Assembly (NCBI GenBank): GCA_900547025.1
Contig: UREZ01000105.1
Location: 1-5,505 of the forward strand
DNA from: an uncultured Collinsella sp.
Lineage (GTDB): Bacteria > Actinomycetota > Coriobacteriia > Coriobacteriales > Coriobacteriaceae
Length of the DNA: 5,505 bases
Direction of reading: 5' to 3'
This document shows, piece after piece, positions 1-5,374 of this stretch. A program made the position numbers and the translations under genes. The notes beneath the pieces were generated by a model. It was not told the DNA's origin, made no database searches, and was given only the letters and a program-made list of their open reading frames with translations. Each line of letters opens with the position of its first letter. Position 1 is the first letter of the stretch.

Positions 1-1440
1 CTGGCCGATGGCCTGCGTCGTCGCGGCGTCAAGAGTGCCGTGGCCCTGCGCGAGCCTTCGCTCGGCCCCGTCTTTGGTGTTAAGGGCGGTGCTGCCGGCG
101 GCGGCTGGGCTCAGGTGATCCCCATGGAGGATATCAACCTGCACTTTACCGGCGACTTCCATGCCATCGGTGCTGCCAACAACCTGCTGGCCGCCATGCT
201 TGATAACCACATCCAGCAGGGCAACCAGCTTGGCATCGACGTTAAACGCATCACTTGGAAGCGCGTCGTCGATATGAACGACCGTCAGCTGCGCCACGTC
301 ATCGACGGTATTGGCGGTAAGGCCCAGGGCGTGCCGCGCGAGGACGGCTTCGATATCACCGTCGCCTCCGAGGTCATGGCAATCCTGTGCCTGTCTACGA
401 GTATCAGCGACCTCAAGGAGCGCCTGGGCGAGATCGTCGTCGGCTACAGCTTTGCCGGCGAGCCCGTCCGTGCCCGCGACCTTAAGGCCCAGGGTGCCAT
501 GGCCGCGTTGCTTAAGGACGCGCTCAAGCCCAACCTGGTGCAAACGCTCGAGGGCACGCCCGCGTTTGTCCACGGCGGTCCCTTCGCCAACATTGCCCAC
601 GGCTGCAACTCCATCATGGCCACGCGTATGGCGATGCGCTTTGGCGATGTCGCCATTACCGAGGCCGGCTTTGGTGCCGACCTGGGTGCCGAGAAATTCC
701 TGGACATCAAGTGCCGCATGACGGGCGTTCGCCCCAGCGCCGTCGTGGTCGTCGCGACCGCTCGTGCGCTGAAGTACAACGGTGGCGTCGCCAAGGCCGA
801 CCTCAACGAGGAGAACCTCGAGGCACTCAAGGCTGGCATGCCCAACCTGCTGCGTCACGTCGACAACATCCAGAACGTATATGGTCTGCCCTGCGTGGTC
901 GCCATCAACCGATTCCCGACGGACACCGAGGCCGAGCTTGCGCTCATCGAGTCCGAGTGCCAGAAGCTCGGCGTCAACGTTAAGCTTTCCGAGGTCTGGG
1001 CCAAGGGCGGCGAGGGCGCGCTCGACCTGGCCGATGAGGTCATGCGTCTGATTGAGCAGCCGAGCGAGCTCAAGTTTGCCTATGAGGACGGCGCTGATGT
1101 CGCTGATGCCCTCGAGGCTGTTGCCACCAAGGTCTACCGCGCCGACGGCGTTGACTTTACGTCGGCCGCCAAGCGCCAGCTCGCCGAGCTGCGCGAGAAC
1201 GGCTTTGGCAACCTGCCGGTGTGCGTGGCCAAGACGCAGTACAGCTTTAGCGACAACGCCAAGGCCCTCGGTGCTCCCGAGAACTTCCGTATCACGGTGC
1301 GCGAGCTCAAGGTTTCCGCCGGTGCCCACTTTGTGGTCGCACTGACTGGCAGTGTTCTGACCATGCCGGGCCTGCCCAAGGTCCCCGCGGCCGAGAACAT
1401 CGACGTCGACAACGACGGCAACATCACCGGCCTGTTCTAA
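1..1440 (+). CDS. fhs: Formate--tetrahydrofolate ligase, 5'-truncated by window edge
   Basis: This enzyme (formyltetrahydrofolate synthetase) makes 10-formyltetrahydrofolate from formate, ATP and tetrahydrofolate in the cytoplasm, feeding purine synthesis and one-carbon metabolism. The frame is open from base 1 and gives 479 residues; the family is about 555, so roughly 75 N-terminal residues lie outside the window, including the P-loop (GEGKTT type) that normally sits just before the first visible residues. Visible hallmarks are the glycine-rich signature GVKGGAAGGGW (visible residues 26-36), PMEDINLHFTGDFHA just after it, the second signature VASEVMAIL (residues 121-129), HGGPFANIAHGCNS near bases 571-612, and the classic C-terminus PGLPKVPAAENIDVD...GLF. 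The first signature ends in Trp where most homologues have Tyr. A GTG at base 40 is not the start, because conserved sequence continues upstream of it. A strong terminator follows, so this is the last gene of its transcript. Identity is certain; only the start is unseen. Confidence 0.97.
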   Translation: MADGLRRRGVKSAVALREPSLGPVFGVKGGAAGGGWAQVIPMEDINLHFTGDFHAIGAANNLLAAMLDNHIQQGNQLGIDVKRITWKRVVDMNDRQLRHVIDGIGGKAQGVPREDGFDITVASEVMAILCLSTSISDLKERLGEIVVGYSFAGEPVRARDLKAQGAMAALLKDALKPNLVQTLEGTPAFVHGGPFANIAHGCNSIMATRMAMRFGDVAITEAGFGADLGAEKFLDIKCRMTGVRPSAVVVVATARALKYNGGVAKADLNEENLEALKAGMPNLLRHVDNIQNVYGLPCVVAINRFPTDTEAELALIESECQKLGVNVKLSEVWAKGGEGALDLADEVMRLIEQPSELKFAYEDGADVADALEAVATKVYRADGVDFTSAAKRQLAELRENGFGNLPVCVAKTQYSFSDNAKALGAPENFRITVRELKVSAGAHFVVALTGSVLTMPGLPKVPAAENIDVDNDGNITGLF

Positions 1441-1465
1441 GCCTGCTGTCCATAGCTGCTAGCCC

Positions 1466-1501
1466 GCCCCGCCGCGCCCACAAGGCCCGGCGGGGCTTTT
1501 T
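1466..1501 (+). terminator. Rho-independent terminator of fhs
   Basis: A 9-bp perfect G/C-rich stem pairs GCCCCGCCG (1466-1474) with CGGCGGGGC (1488-1496). Above a single C-C mismatch, three more pairs (1476-1478 with 1484-1486) close a CACAA loop. Five T residues (1497-1501) follow at once. It lies 26 bp after the fhs stop codon and separates fhs from the next gene. Confidence 0.92.
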
Positions 1502-1568
1502 GATCCTTAGGCCCGCGCATGTCTTGTAGATACCGACGGGCTCCGTCCATCATAGGCTTTTGCGCGGG

Positions 1569-1574
1569 TAGAAT
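1569..1574 (+). promoter_or_regulatory. Candidate -10 box for the PASTA-like membrane protein gene
   Basis: TAGAAT matches the sigma-70 -10 consensus at 5 of 6 positions and lies 45 bp before the start codon, between the fhs terminator and the ribosome binding site. No convincing -35 hexamer is found 16-18 bp upstream (about TCCATC). A separate promoter is expected because the terminator isolates this gene, but the exact site is tentative. Confidence 0.35.
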
Positions 1575-1619
1575 GCATGGATAACTTGAGGCTCACGCGC
1601 GACGGAAAGGAATCGTTGC

Positions 1620-2609
1620 ATGGATCAGGACAAGACAACCGTGATGGGCGGCTACGGTTCCGCGCAGGCTGGCGATAGCGCCGATGCGACCCGCGTTGTT
1701 CCCAACCCCGGTTATACCGACCCCGCCGCGACGCAGCCTTCTGCCGAGCCCACCCGGGTTATGGGCTATGGTGACACGGCGCAGGATTCTTACGCTGCAT
1801 CTTCGCAAGGCCCCTATAGCAACGCAGCTCCGGACCCGTTTGATTACGCGCCGCAGGATTCTTATGCCGCCTCGACGCCGAATCCCTATGATGACCTGCC
1901 GCAGAATCCCATTCCGCAGCCTCAGCAGACGACGTATATGCCTCGCACGGCGCAGCCTCGCTACGAGTCGCGCCAGCCGTATCGCGAGTACCCCAAGTCG
2001 ATTCCGCAATATGGCGAGGACGAGGAGAAGAAGCCGTCGCGTTCGTCGAGCGTGATCAAGAAGATCCTCATCGTGCTGGCGATCTTCTTTGCGCTGTCGG
2101 TTGTGTTTGCCATCGTGTCGGGCATGCTCAACAAGCGAGGGAGTTCAACGGCCGATGCCACTGCCGAGCAAACTGAGTCCGCCTCGTCTAGCGCCGTCGA
2201 TCTGAGCGATATCCCGGGGCAGTACTGGTCCAACGCCAAGAAGATCCTCAAGTCGCGCGGCGCCGATCTTTCGAATGCCGTGGTCCTGACTGATGATGGC
2301 TCAACGCCCGTCGTCGATGCCAACTGGGTCGTTACTTCTGCCTACTATAACGACAACGGCAACCTCGAAATTCAACTCACGCACAAGAACAGCTCGGGCA
2401 ACTCGTCCGACGGCCAAAGCGGTACCGACAGTTCGAGCTCCAATACGCTGGAGGACTTGAGCAACAAGGCACAGGAGTTGGGAGACAAGGCGCAAGAGCT
2501 GGGCGACACGGCACAAAATCTGGGCGATACCGCGCAGAACTTGGGCGGCATGGCGACGGATGCCTGGAACGCCCTGCAAAACGGCATCTCGGGCGCGCAG
2601 GGAAACTAG
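1620..2609 (+). CDS. Single-pass membrane protein with PASTA-like domain and C-terminal heptad repeats
   Basis: Unnamed 329-residue protein. The ATG at 1620 is preceded by AAAGGA (1606-1611) at 8 nt, which fixes the start. Residues 1-135 are low-complexity and rich in Pro, Tyr, Gln, Ala and Asp, with no signal peptide. They carry TTVMGGYG (7-14 region), ATRVV (23-27) and TRVMGYG (45-51), and the repeat QDSYAAS at 55-61 and 79-85. A charged stretch (GEDEEKKPSR, about 132-141, then VIKK) precedes one hydrophobic helix (about 149-170), so the N-terminus is probably cytoplasmic and the rest outside (positive-inside rule). After a Ser/Thr/Ala linker, residues about 194-256 resemble one PASTA domain: a DIPGQYWSNAKKILKSRG helix, then VVLTDDG, then NWVVTSAYY and a final EIQLTH strand. 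PASTA domains bind muropeptides in Ser/Thr kinases and penicillin-binding proteins; no kinase or transpeptidase is present here. A Ser/Gly/Asn linker then leads to five Leu/Ala heptads (280-314). An envelope-associated role is inference. Confidence 0.9.
   Translation: MDQDKTTVMGGYGSAQAGDSADATRVVPNPGYTDPAATQPSAEPTRVMGYGDTAQDSYAASSQGPYSNAAPDPFDYAPQDSYAASTPNPYDDLPQNPIPQPQQTTYMPRTAQPRYESRQPYREYPKSIPQYGEDEEKKPSRSSSVIKKILIVLAIFFALSVVFAIVSGMLNKRGSSTADATAEQTESASSSAVDLSDIPGQYWSNAKKILKSRGADLSNAVVLTDDGSTPVVDANWVVTSAYYNDNGNLEIQLTHKNSSGNSSDGQSGTDSSSSNTLEDLSNKAQELGDKAQELGDTAQNLGDTAQNLGGMATDAWNALQNGISGAQGN
2457..2561 (+). repeat. Five tandem 21-bp units encoding Leu/Ala heptads
   Basis: Units begin at 2457, 2478, 2499, 2520 and 2541 and encode LSNKAQE, LGDKAQE, LGDTAQN, LGDTAQN and LGGMATD. 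Leu recurs every seven residues with Ala four residues later, which fits a d/a pattern of a Leu/Ala coiled coil or amphipathic helix. Units 3 and 4 encode the same peptide but differ at five codons, all synonymous. Confidence 0.9.
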
Positions 2610-2627
2610 CGGACGAGCGGAGCGGGG

Positions 2628-3809
2628 CTACAGCTGCTCGGCCGGACGCTCGGGCGAGCTAAAGCCCGAATCAAACGTGACGACGCATGAGACGTCGGGC
2701 CGGCGCTCGTGCACGATGCGCGTGACGAGCTCCAGCAGCTCCTCGTCGGATATGTCAAAGCCGTCGGGACGCACCAGGTCAAACGAAACGAACCCGTCGT
2801 GCTCGTGCAGGTCGTGGATGGAGAGCGCGGGATCGATCTGCATGACGCCGCGCTTGACCCAGCCGCGCAGGTCGTCGCCAGTGGTGGCGATGGGGTCGCA
2901 GTGCAGCGTGATATCGATGCCCATCTGGCGCTTGATGTCGTGCTCGATGGTGTCCAGAATCTCGTGGTGCTCAAATGCGTCGCCCTCGCCGGGCATCTCC
3001 ACGTGGGCGCTGGCAAACTGACGACCGGGGCCGTAGTCGTGCACCATGAGGTCGTGCGTACCCAAGACCTGCGGATAGGACATGATCTTGTCGCGGATTG
3101 CCTGGACGAGCTTGGGGTCGGGCGCTTGCCCCAGCAACGGGCTGATGGCGTCACGCACTAGGCCCATGCCGCTGATGCAGATAAAGATGCCCACACCCAG
3201 GCCTGCCCAGCCATCGAGGTCAAAGCCGGTCGTCTGCGAAATAAACGCCGCCACCAAGACCGAGCCCGAGGTGATGACGTCGTTTTTGGAGTCCTGTGCC
3301 GTGGCGATGAGCGTCTCCGAGTCGATGCGATCGCCCAGCGTGCGGTTGAACGCTGCCATCCAGAGCTTAACGAGCATGGACAGAACAAGGGCGGCCATGG
3401 AGAGCGCCGAATACACGGTGGGGGAAGGCTTGATGATCTTAGTGACCGACTCGAGGATCAGATTGATGCCGACGGCGCAAACCAGGACGGCGACGAACAG
3501 GCCGGCTAGGTACTCATAGCGACCGTGGCCATAGGGGTGGCCTTCGTCTGCCGGGCGGCTGGCAAGGCGGAACCCGAGCAGGCTCACGATGTTGCTCGAG
3601 GCATCGGAGAGGTTGTTGAAAGCGTCGGCGATGAGGGAGACGGAGCCGGCGAGCAGGCCCGCGATGCCCTTGGCCAGGCACAGGGTGATGTTGAGGCCAA
3701 TGCAGACGAGGCTTGCGGAAAAGCCCGCGTTGGTGCGGCAAGATGCATCGACCGGCTCGCTCTCGCTGCCGGGAACAAGCGTATGTACCAGCCGATTTAC
3801 AAATAGCAT
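2628..3809 (-). CDS. Cation diffusion facilitator family transporter (probably Mn2+ or a similar divalent metal)
   Basis: 393-residue inner-membrane metal-ion efflux protein of the CDF family, which exchanges cytoplasmic divalent metal for protons. Six hydrophobic helices lie at about residues 30-52, 55-78, 98-121, 132-152, 164-190 and 198-218. The family loop HPYGHGRYEY follows helix 2 (91-100). The metal site reads ADAFNNLSD in helix 2 (N65 and D69 align with the YiiP Asp pair) and DSKND in helix 5 (D173, D177). A DxxxD in helix 5, instead of the HxxxD of zinc members, is typical of manganese CDFs, so Mn2+ is the best inference. A cytoplasmic dimer domain (about 225-300) is followed by a further 80-90 residues ending CVVTFD, an extension common in Firmicutes-type CDFs. 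The start at 3809 is chosen because GAGGA (3822-3818) lies 8 nt upstream. The frame stays open to an ATG at 3968, but that part lacks homology and a good ribosome binding site. It converges on the preceding gene and diverges from the next. Confidence 0.94.
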   Translation of the reverse strand: MLFVNRLVHTLVPGSESEPVDASCRTNAGFSASLVCIGLNITLCLAKGIAGLLAGSVSLIADAFNNLSDASSNIVSLLGFRLASRPADEGHPYGHGRYEYLAGLFVAVLVCAVGINLILESVTKIIKPSPTVYSALSMAALVLSMLVKLWMAAFNRTLGDRIDSETLIATAQDSKNDVITSGSVLVAAFISQTTGFDLDGWAGLGVGIFICISGMGLVRDAISPLLGQAPDPKLVQAIRDKIMSYPQVLGTHDLMVHDYGPGRQFASAHVEMPGEGDAFEHHEILDTIEHDIKRQMGIDITLHCDPIATTGDDLRGWVKRGVMQIDPALSIHDLHEHDGFVSFDLVRPDGFDISDEELLELVTRIVHERRPDVSCVVTFDSGFSSPERPAEQL

Positions 3810-3842
3810 AGCGGTCGTCCTCACAATCATGTTTAAGGGGAT

Positions 3843-3848
3843 AGTGTA
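3843..3848 (-). promoter_or_regulatory. Candidate -10 box for the cation efflux gene
   Basis: On the minus strand TACACT (4 of 6 matches to TATAAT) lies 33 bp before the chosen start codon and just downstream of a very G/C-rich stretch. No good -35 hexamer is visible at 16-18 bp. This is the best candidate in the short leader, but weak. Confidence 0.3.
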
Positions 3849-3935
3849 GCTCGCGCGGGGGCGCCGTGCACCGATGCTCAGAAAATGCAGCAATAGTCTG
3901 CTGGTGCTAACGAGCGAGCCTTCTCGTCTGCCTGG

Positions 3936-3954
3936 GTGGTCCATTTTGGGCCAC
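3936..3954. repeat. Inverted repeat in the divergent intergenic region
   Basis: GTGGTCC (3936-3942) and GGGCCAC (3948-3954) pair over seven positions with one T-G wobble, separated by ATTTT. It lies between the two divergent genes, about 90 bp upstream of each candidate core promoter or nearer. It could be a regulator site or a small hairpin; no known operator was recognised. Confidence 0.4.
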
Positions 3955-3961
3955 ATGGGTA

Positions 3962-3990
3962 TGGGCATGTGCCTGCTTGCTCGACATACT
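3962..3990 (+). promoter_or_regulatory. Candidate sigma-70 promoter of the zinc-ribbon gene
   Basis: TGGGCA (3962-3967, 4 of 6 matches to TTGACA) and CATACT (3985-3990, 5 of 6 matches to TATAAT) are separated by 17 bp. This predicts a transcription start near 3997 and a leader of about 30 nt holding the ribosome binding site at 4012-4019. The -10 box lies inside the palindrome at 3981-3999. Confidence 0.45.
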
Positions 3991-3999
3991 TAATGTCGA
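3981..3999. promoter_or_regulatory. Operator-like palindrome overlapping the -10 box
   Basis: TCGACAT (3981-3987) and ATGTCGA (3993-3999) form a perfect 7-bp inverted repeat with a 5-nt spacer. The dyad covers the candidate -10 element and the predicted transcription start of the zinc-ribbon gene, which is where a dimeric repressor would sit. No T-run follows, so a terminator is unlikely. The regulator is unknown. Confidence 0.5.
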
Positions 4000-4011
4000 C
4001 AGCCCCTGTGC

Positions 4012-4019
4012 AAAGGAGG
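4012..4019 (+). promoter_or_regulatory. Strong ribosome binding site fixing the zinc-ribbon gene start
   Basis: AAAGGAGG is a near-perfect Shine-Dalgarno sequence, 8 nt before the ATG at 4028. It rules out the in-frame TTG at 3977, which would place this site inside the coding sequence and has the palindrome on top of it. Confidence 0.9.
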
Positions 4020-4027
4020 ACGTTTCC

Positions 4028-5374
4028 ATGGACGAGATGTTTGCCATTAAATGTCAAAACTGCGGCGGCCCTATGTACTCGCACCAGGCTAAGCGCAGCT
4101 TTGAGTGCGCCTATTGCGGCACGGTCGTTCCGTGGCAGGCGGACGTCGGAGAGCCCAAGAGCGCCCTGGGCATTCGCCATACGCCGCTGACGGTGGTGGA
4201 TGGACTGCTCAAGCTCACGCATGTGTCGCAACTCGAGCGCCCGGAGGACCCGGACTGGTATTTCTTCAATTCGCACTGGCGCAATCAGTCGGTCCTGGAA
4301 CATCTGCTGTGGGAGGATCGCGGCACGGCGCAGGAGTTCCAAGAGGCCACGCATGTGAGTATTCCTTGCCCCTTCTGTGGTGCGTCCTTTGAGGGCGAGT
4401 CGACCCAGCGCGTGTTTGAGTGCCCGTCCTGCGGCAACAAGATCGGCATTGCCGACCTGCTCAAGCCGGGGACGTTTAGCAAGCGTCTGACCATGGGCGT
4501 GGGTGCGGAGTATGTGCCGGATCAGGGTATTCCCTGCGAAATCTCGCCGCAGCAGGCACGTGCCAACGCGCTGCAGCTGGTGCGCCAGTACCCGGATGCC
4601 TTTGCCGGGCACGACGTGGAAGATGCGATCCAAAACGACATGATGCTCTTCTATTTCCCCATGGCGCTGGCGGACCTGCGCATGATGGCGAGCTTCCCGG
4701 GCAAGGGCCTGAGCAAGGAAACCCTGGTGTACTACGAGGTGCTCGACTGGGCATACCCCAGGGCCAACTACCTGGACGTTCGCCTTATGGGTGTTCTGGA
4801 GCCGTGGGACTTTGGCAAGGTGGGGCCGTTCGATCCCGCCATGCAGGAAGGTGACTTCCGCGTCGTCTCCGTCGATGCGTCCACTAAGGACCAGGTGGTC
4901 ATTGACAAGCTGGCGCTCGATATTGCGGGCAACGATGCCGCAGCAGCCCTGGGGCTCAATAAAAAGAGCATCCGCACGTGGGCACGCAAGGCCCGCAAGC
5001 ACAAAGACGGTCTGGTGATGGTGCCGGTCTACTTTGTCGATCGCCCAGCAACGGACAGTCGCGACGGCGAGCAAGTGCGCATCGCTGTAAATGGCCAGAC
5101 AGGTCGCGCGGCCGCAGTGGTGTTTAGCGACAAGCGCGAGACGCATATCGTGGCCCCGCTCAATCCGAGCCTGCATCTGTCCGGTGAAAGTACCGTGCAC
5201 GCCACGCCTATCGAGGTCAAATACGTTAAATCGCCGTTCCTATACCAGATCATGCGCCGCGGAGGCGGCGATACCGCCCGGACGCAAATCCTCGCATGGC
5301 GAGGGCATAGACCAACCCATTATGACGGTTTTAAATTGGTTGTGCTATACATCTGCCCGCCCTCGCCGGTGTGA
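4028..5374 (+). CDS. Double zinc-ribbon protein of unknown function
   Basis: 448-residue soluble protein with no assigned function. Two four-cysteine zinc ribbons are visible, both CxxC-x14-CxxC: C9/C12 with C27/C30 at the N-terminus (CQNCGGP...CAYCG) and C114/C117 with C132/C135 (CPFCGAS...CPSCGNKIG). Between them is a region rich in Trp, Leu and acidic residues. The central part (about 160-325) has no motif I can name. LGLNKKSIRTWARKARKHK (308-326) is basic and helical-looking and might contact nucleic acid, but this is not demonstrated. VPVYFV...VRIAVNGQTGR (332-360) resembles the conserved 'VNGQTGK' segment seen in zinc-ribbon proteins of Firmicutes and Actinobacteria that are often mis-labelled as replication or helicase proteins. 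No membrane segment is evident. The last 35-40 residues look unlike the rest, use AT-richer codons and overlap an opposite-strand frame, so the native C-terminus may be altered. The start is set by AAAGGAGG at 8 nt. The gene is divergent from the cation efflux gene, so a link to metal homeostasis is possible but unproven. Confidence 0.85.
   Translation: MDEMFAIKCQNCGGPMYSHQAKRSFECAYCGTVVPWQADVGEPKSALGIRHTPLTVVDGLLKLTHVSQLERPEDPDWYFFNSHWRNQSVLEHLLWEDRGTAQEFQEATHVSIPCPFCGASFEGESTQRVFECPSCGNKIGIADLLKPGTFSKRLTMGVGAEYVPDQGIPCEISPQQARANALQLVRQYPDAFAGHDVEDAIQNDMMLFYFPMALADLRMMASFPGKGLSKETLVYYEVLDWAYPRANYLDVRLMGVLEPWDFGKVGPFDPAMQEGDFRVVSVDASTKDQVVIDKLALDIAGNDAAAALGLNKKSIRTWARKARKHKDGLVMVPVYFVDRPATDSRDGEQVRIAVNGQTGRAAAVVFSDKRETHIVAPLNPSLHLSGESTVHATPIEVKYVKSPFLYQIMRRGGGDTARTQILAWRGHRPTHYDGFKLVVLYICPPSPV
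5255..5270. repeat. Short GC hairpin near the 3' end of the zinc-ribbon gene
   Basis: CGCCGC (5255-5260) and GCGGCG (5265-5270) form a 6-bp stem with a GGAG loop. No T-run follows on either strand, so it is not a standard terminator. It lies inside the coding sequence. Confidence 0.35.
5290..5304 (-). terminator. Weak hairpin, possible terminator for the minus-strand frame
   Basis: CCTCGC (5290-5295) and GCGAGG (5299-5304) form a 6-bp stem with a 3-nt loop. Read on the minus strand, it lies 15 bp past the stop codon at 5320 and is followed by ATTT. The T-run is too short for a confident terminator call. Confidence 0.25.

Noticed and set aside
444..845. Open frames antisense to and out of phase with fhs
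   Set aside because: They show no protein-like motifs and overlap a fully conserved enzyme; they are explained by high GC at third positions.
1441..1619. Small RNA or short gene between fhs and the PASTA-like gene
   Set aside because: Apart from the terminator, a possible -10 box and the ribosome binding site, there is no supported reading frame or structured element.
2606..3161. Overlapping open frames on both strands within the CDF C-terminal region
   Set aside because: The Arg/Ser/Pro-rich translations are typical shadows of the well-supported transporter frame.
3810..3968. N-terminal extension of the cation efflux gene by 53 codons to an ATG at 3968
   Set aside because: The extension lacks family similarity and a ribosome binding site and would run through the intergenic control region, whereas the ATG at 3809 has GAGGA at 8 nt and gives normal family length.
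3977..4027. TTG start at 3977 for the zinc-ribbon gene
   Set aside because: It would place the AAAGGAGG site and the palindrome inside the gene; the ATG at 4028 has ideal spacing and begins just before the first zinc-ribbon cysteine.
3810..4027. Riboswitch (for example a yybP-ykoY manganese element) ahead of the cation efflux gene
   Set aside because: The leader after the candidate promoter is only about 30 nt and the conserved loop sequences are not seen.
3878..5200. A 440-codon open frame on the minus strand opposite the zinc-ribbon gene
   Set aside because: It mirrors the codon bias of the real plus-strand gene, has a His/Arg-rich composition typical of GC-rich shadow frames, and would cover the intergenic control region. 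The plus frame has a strong ribosome binding site and paired zinc ribbons.
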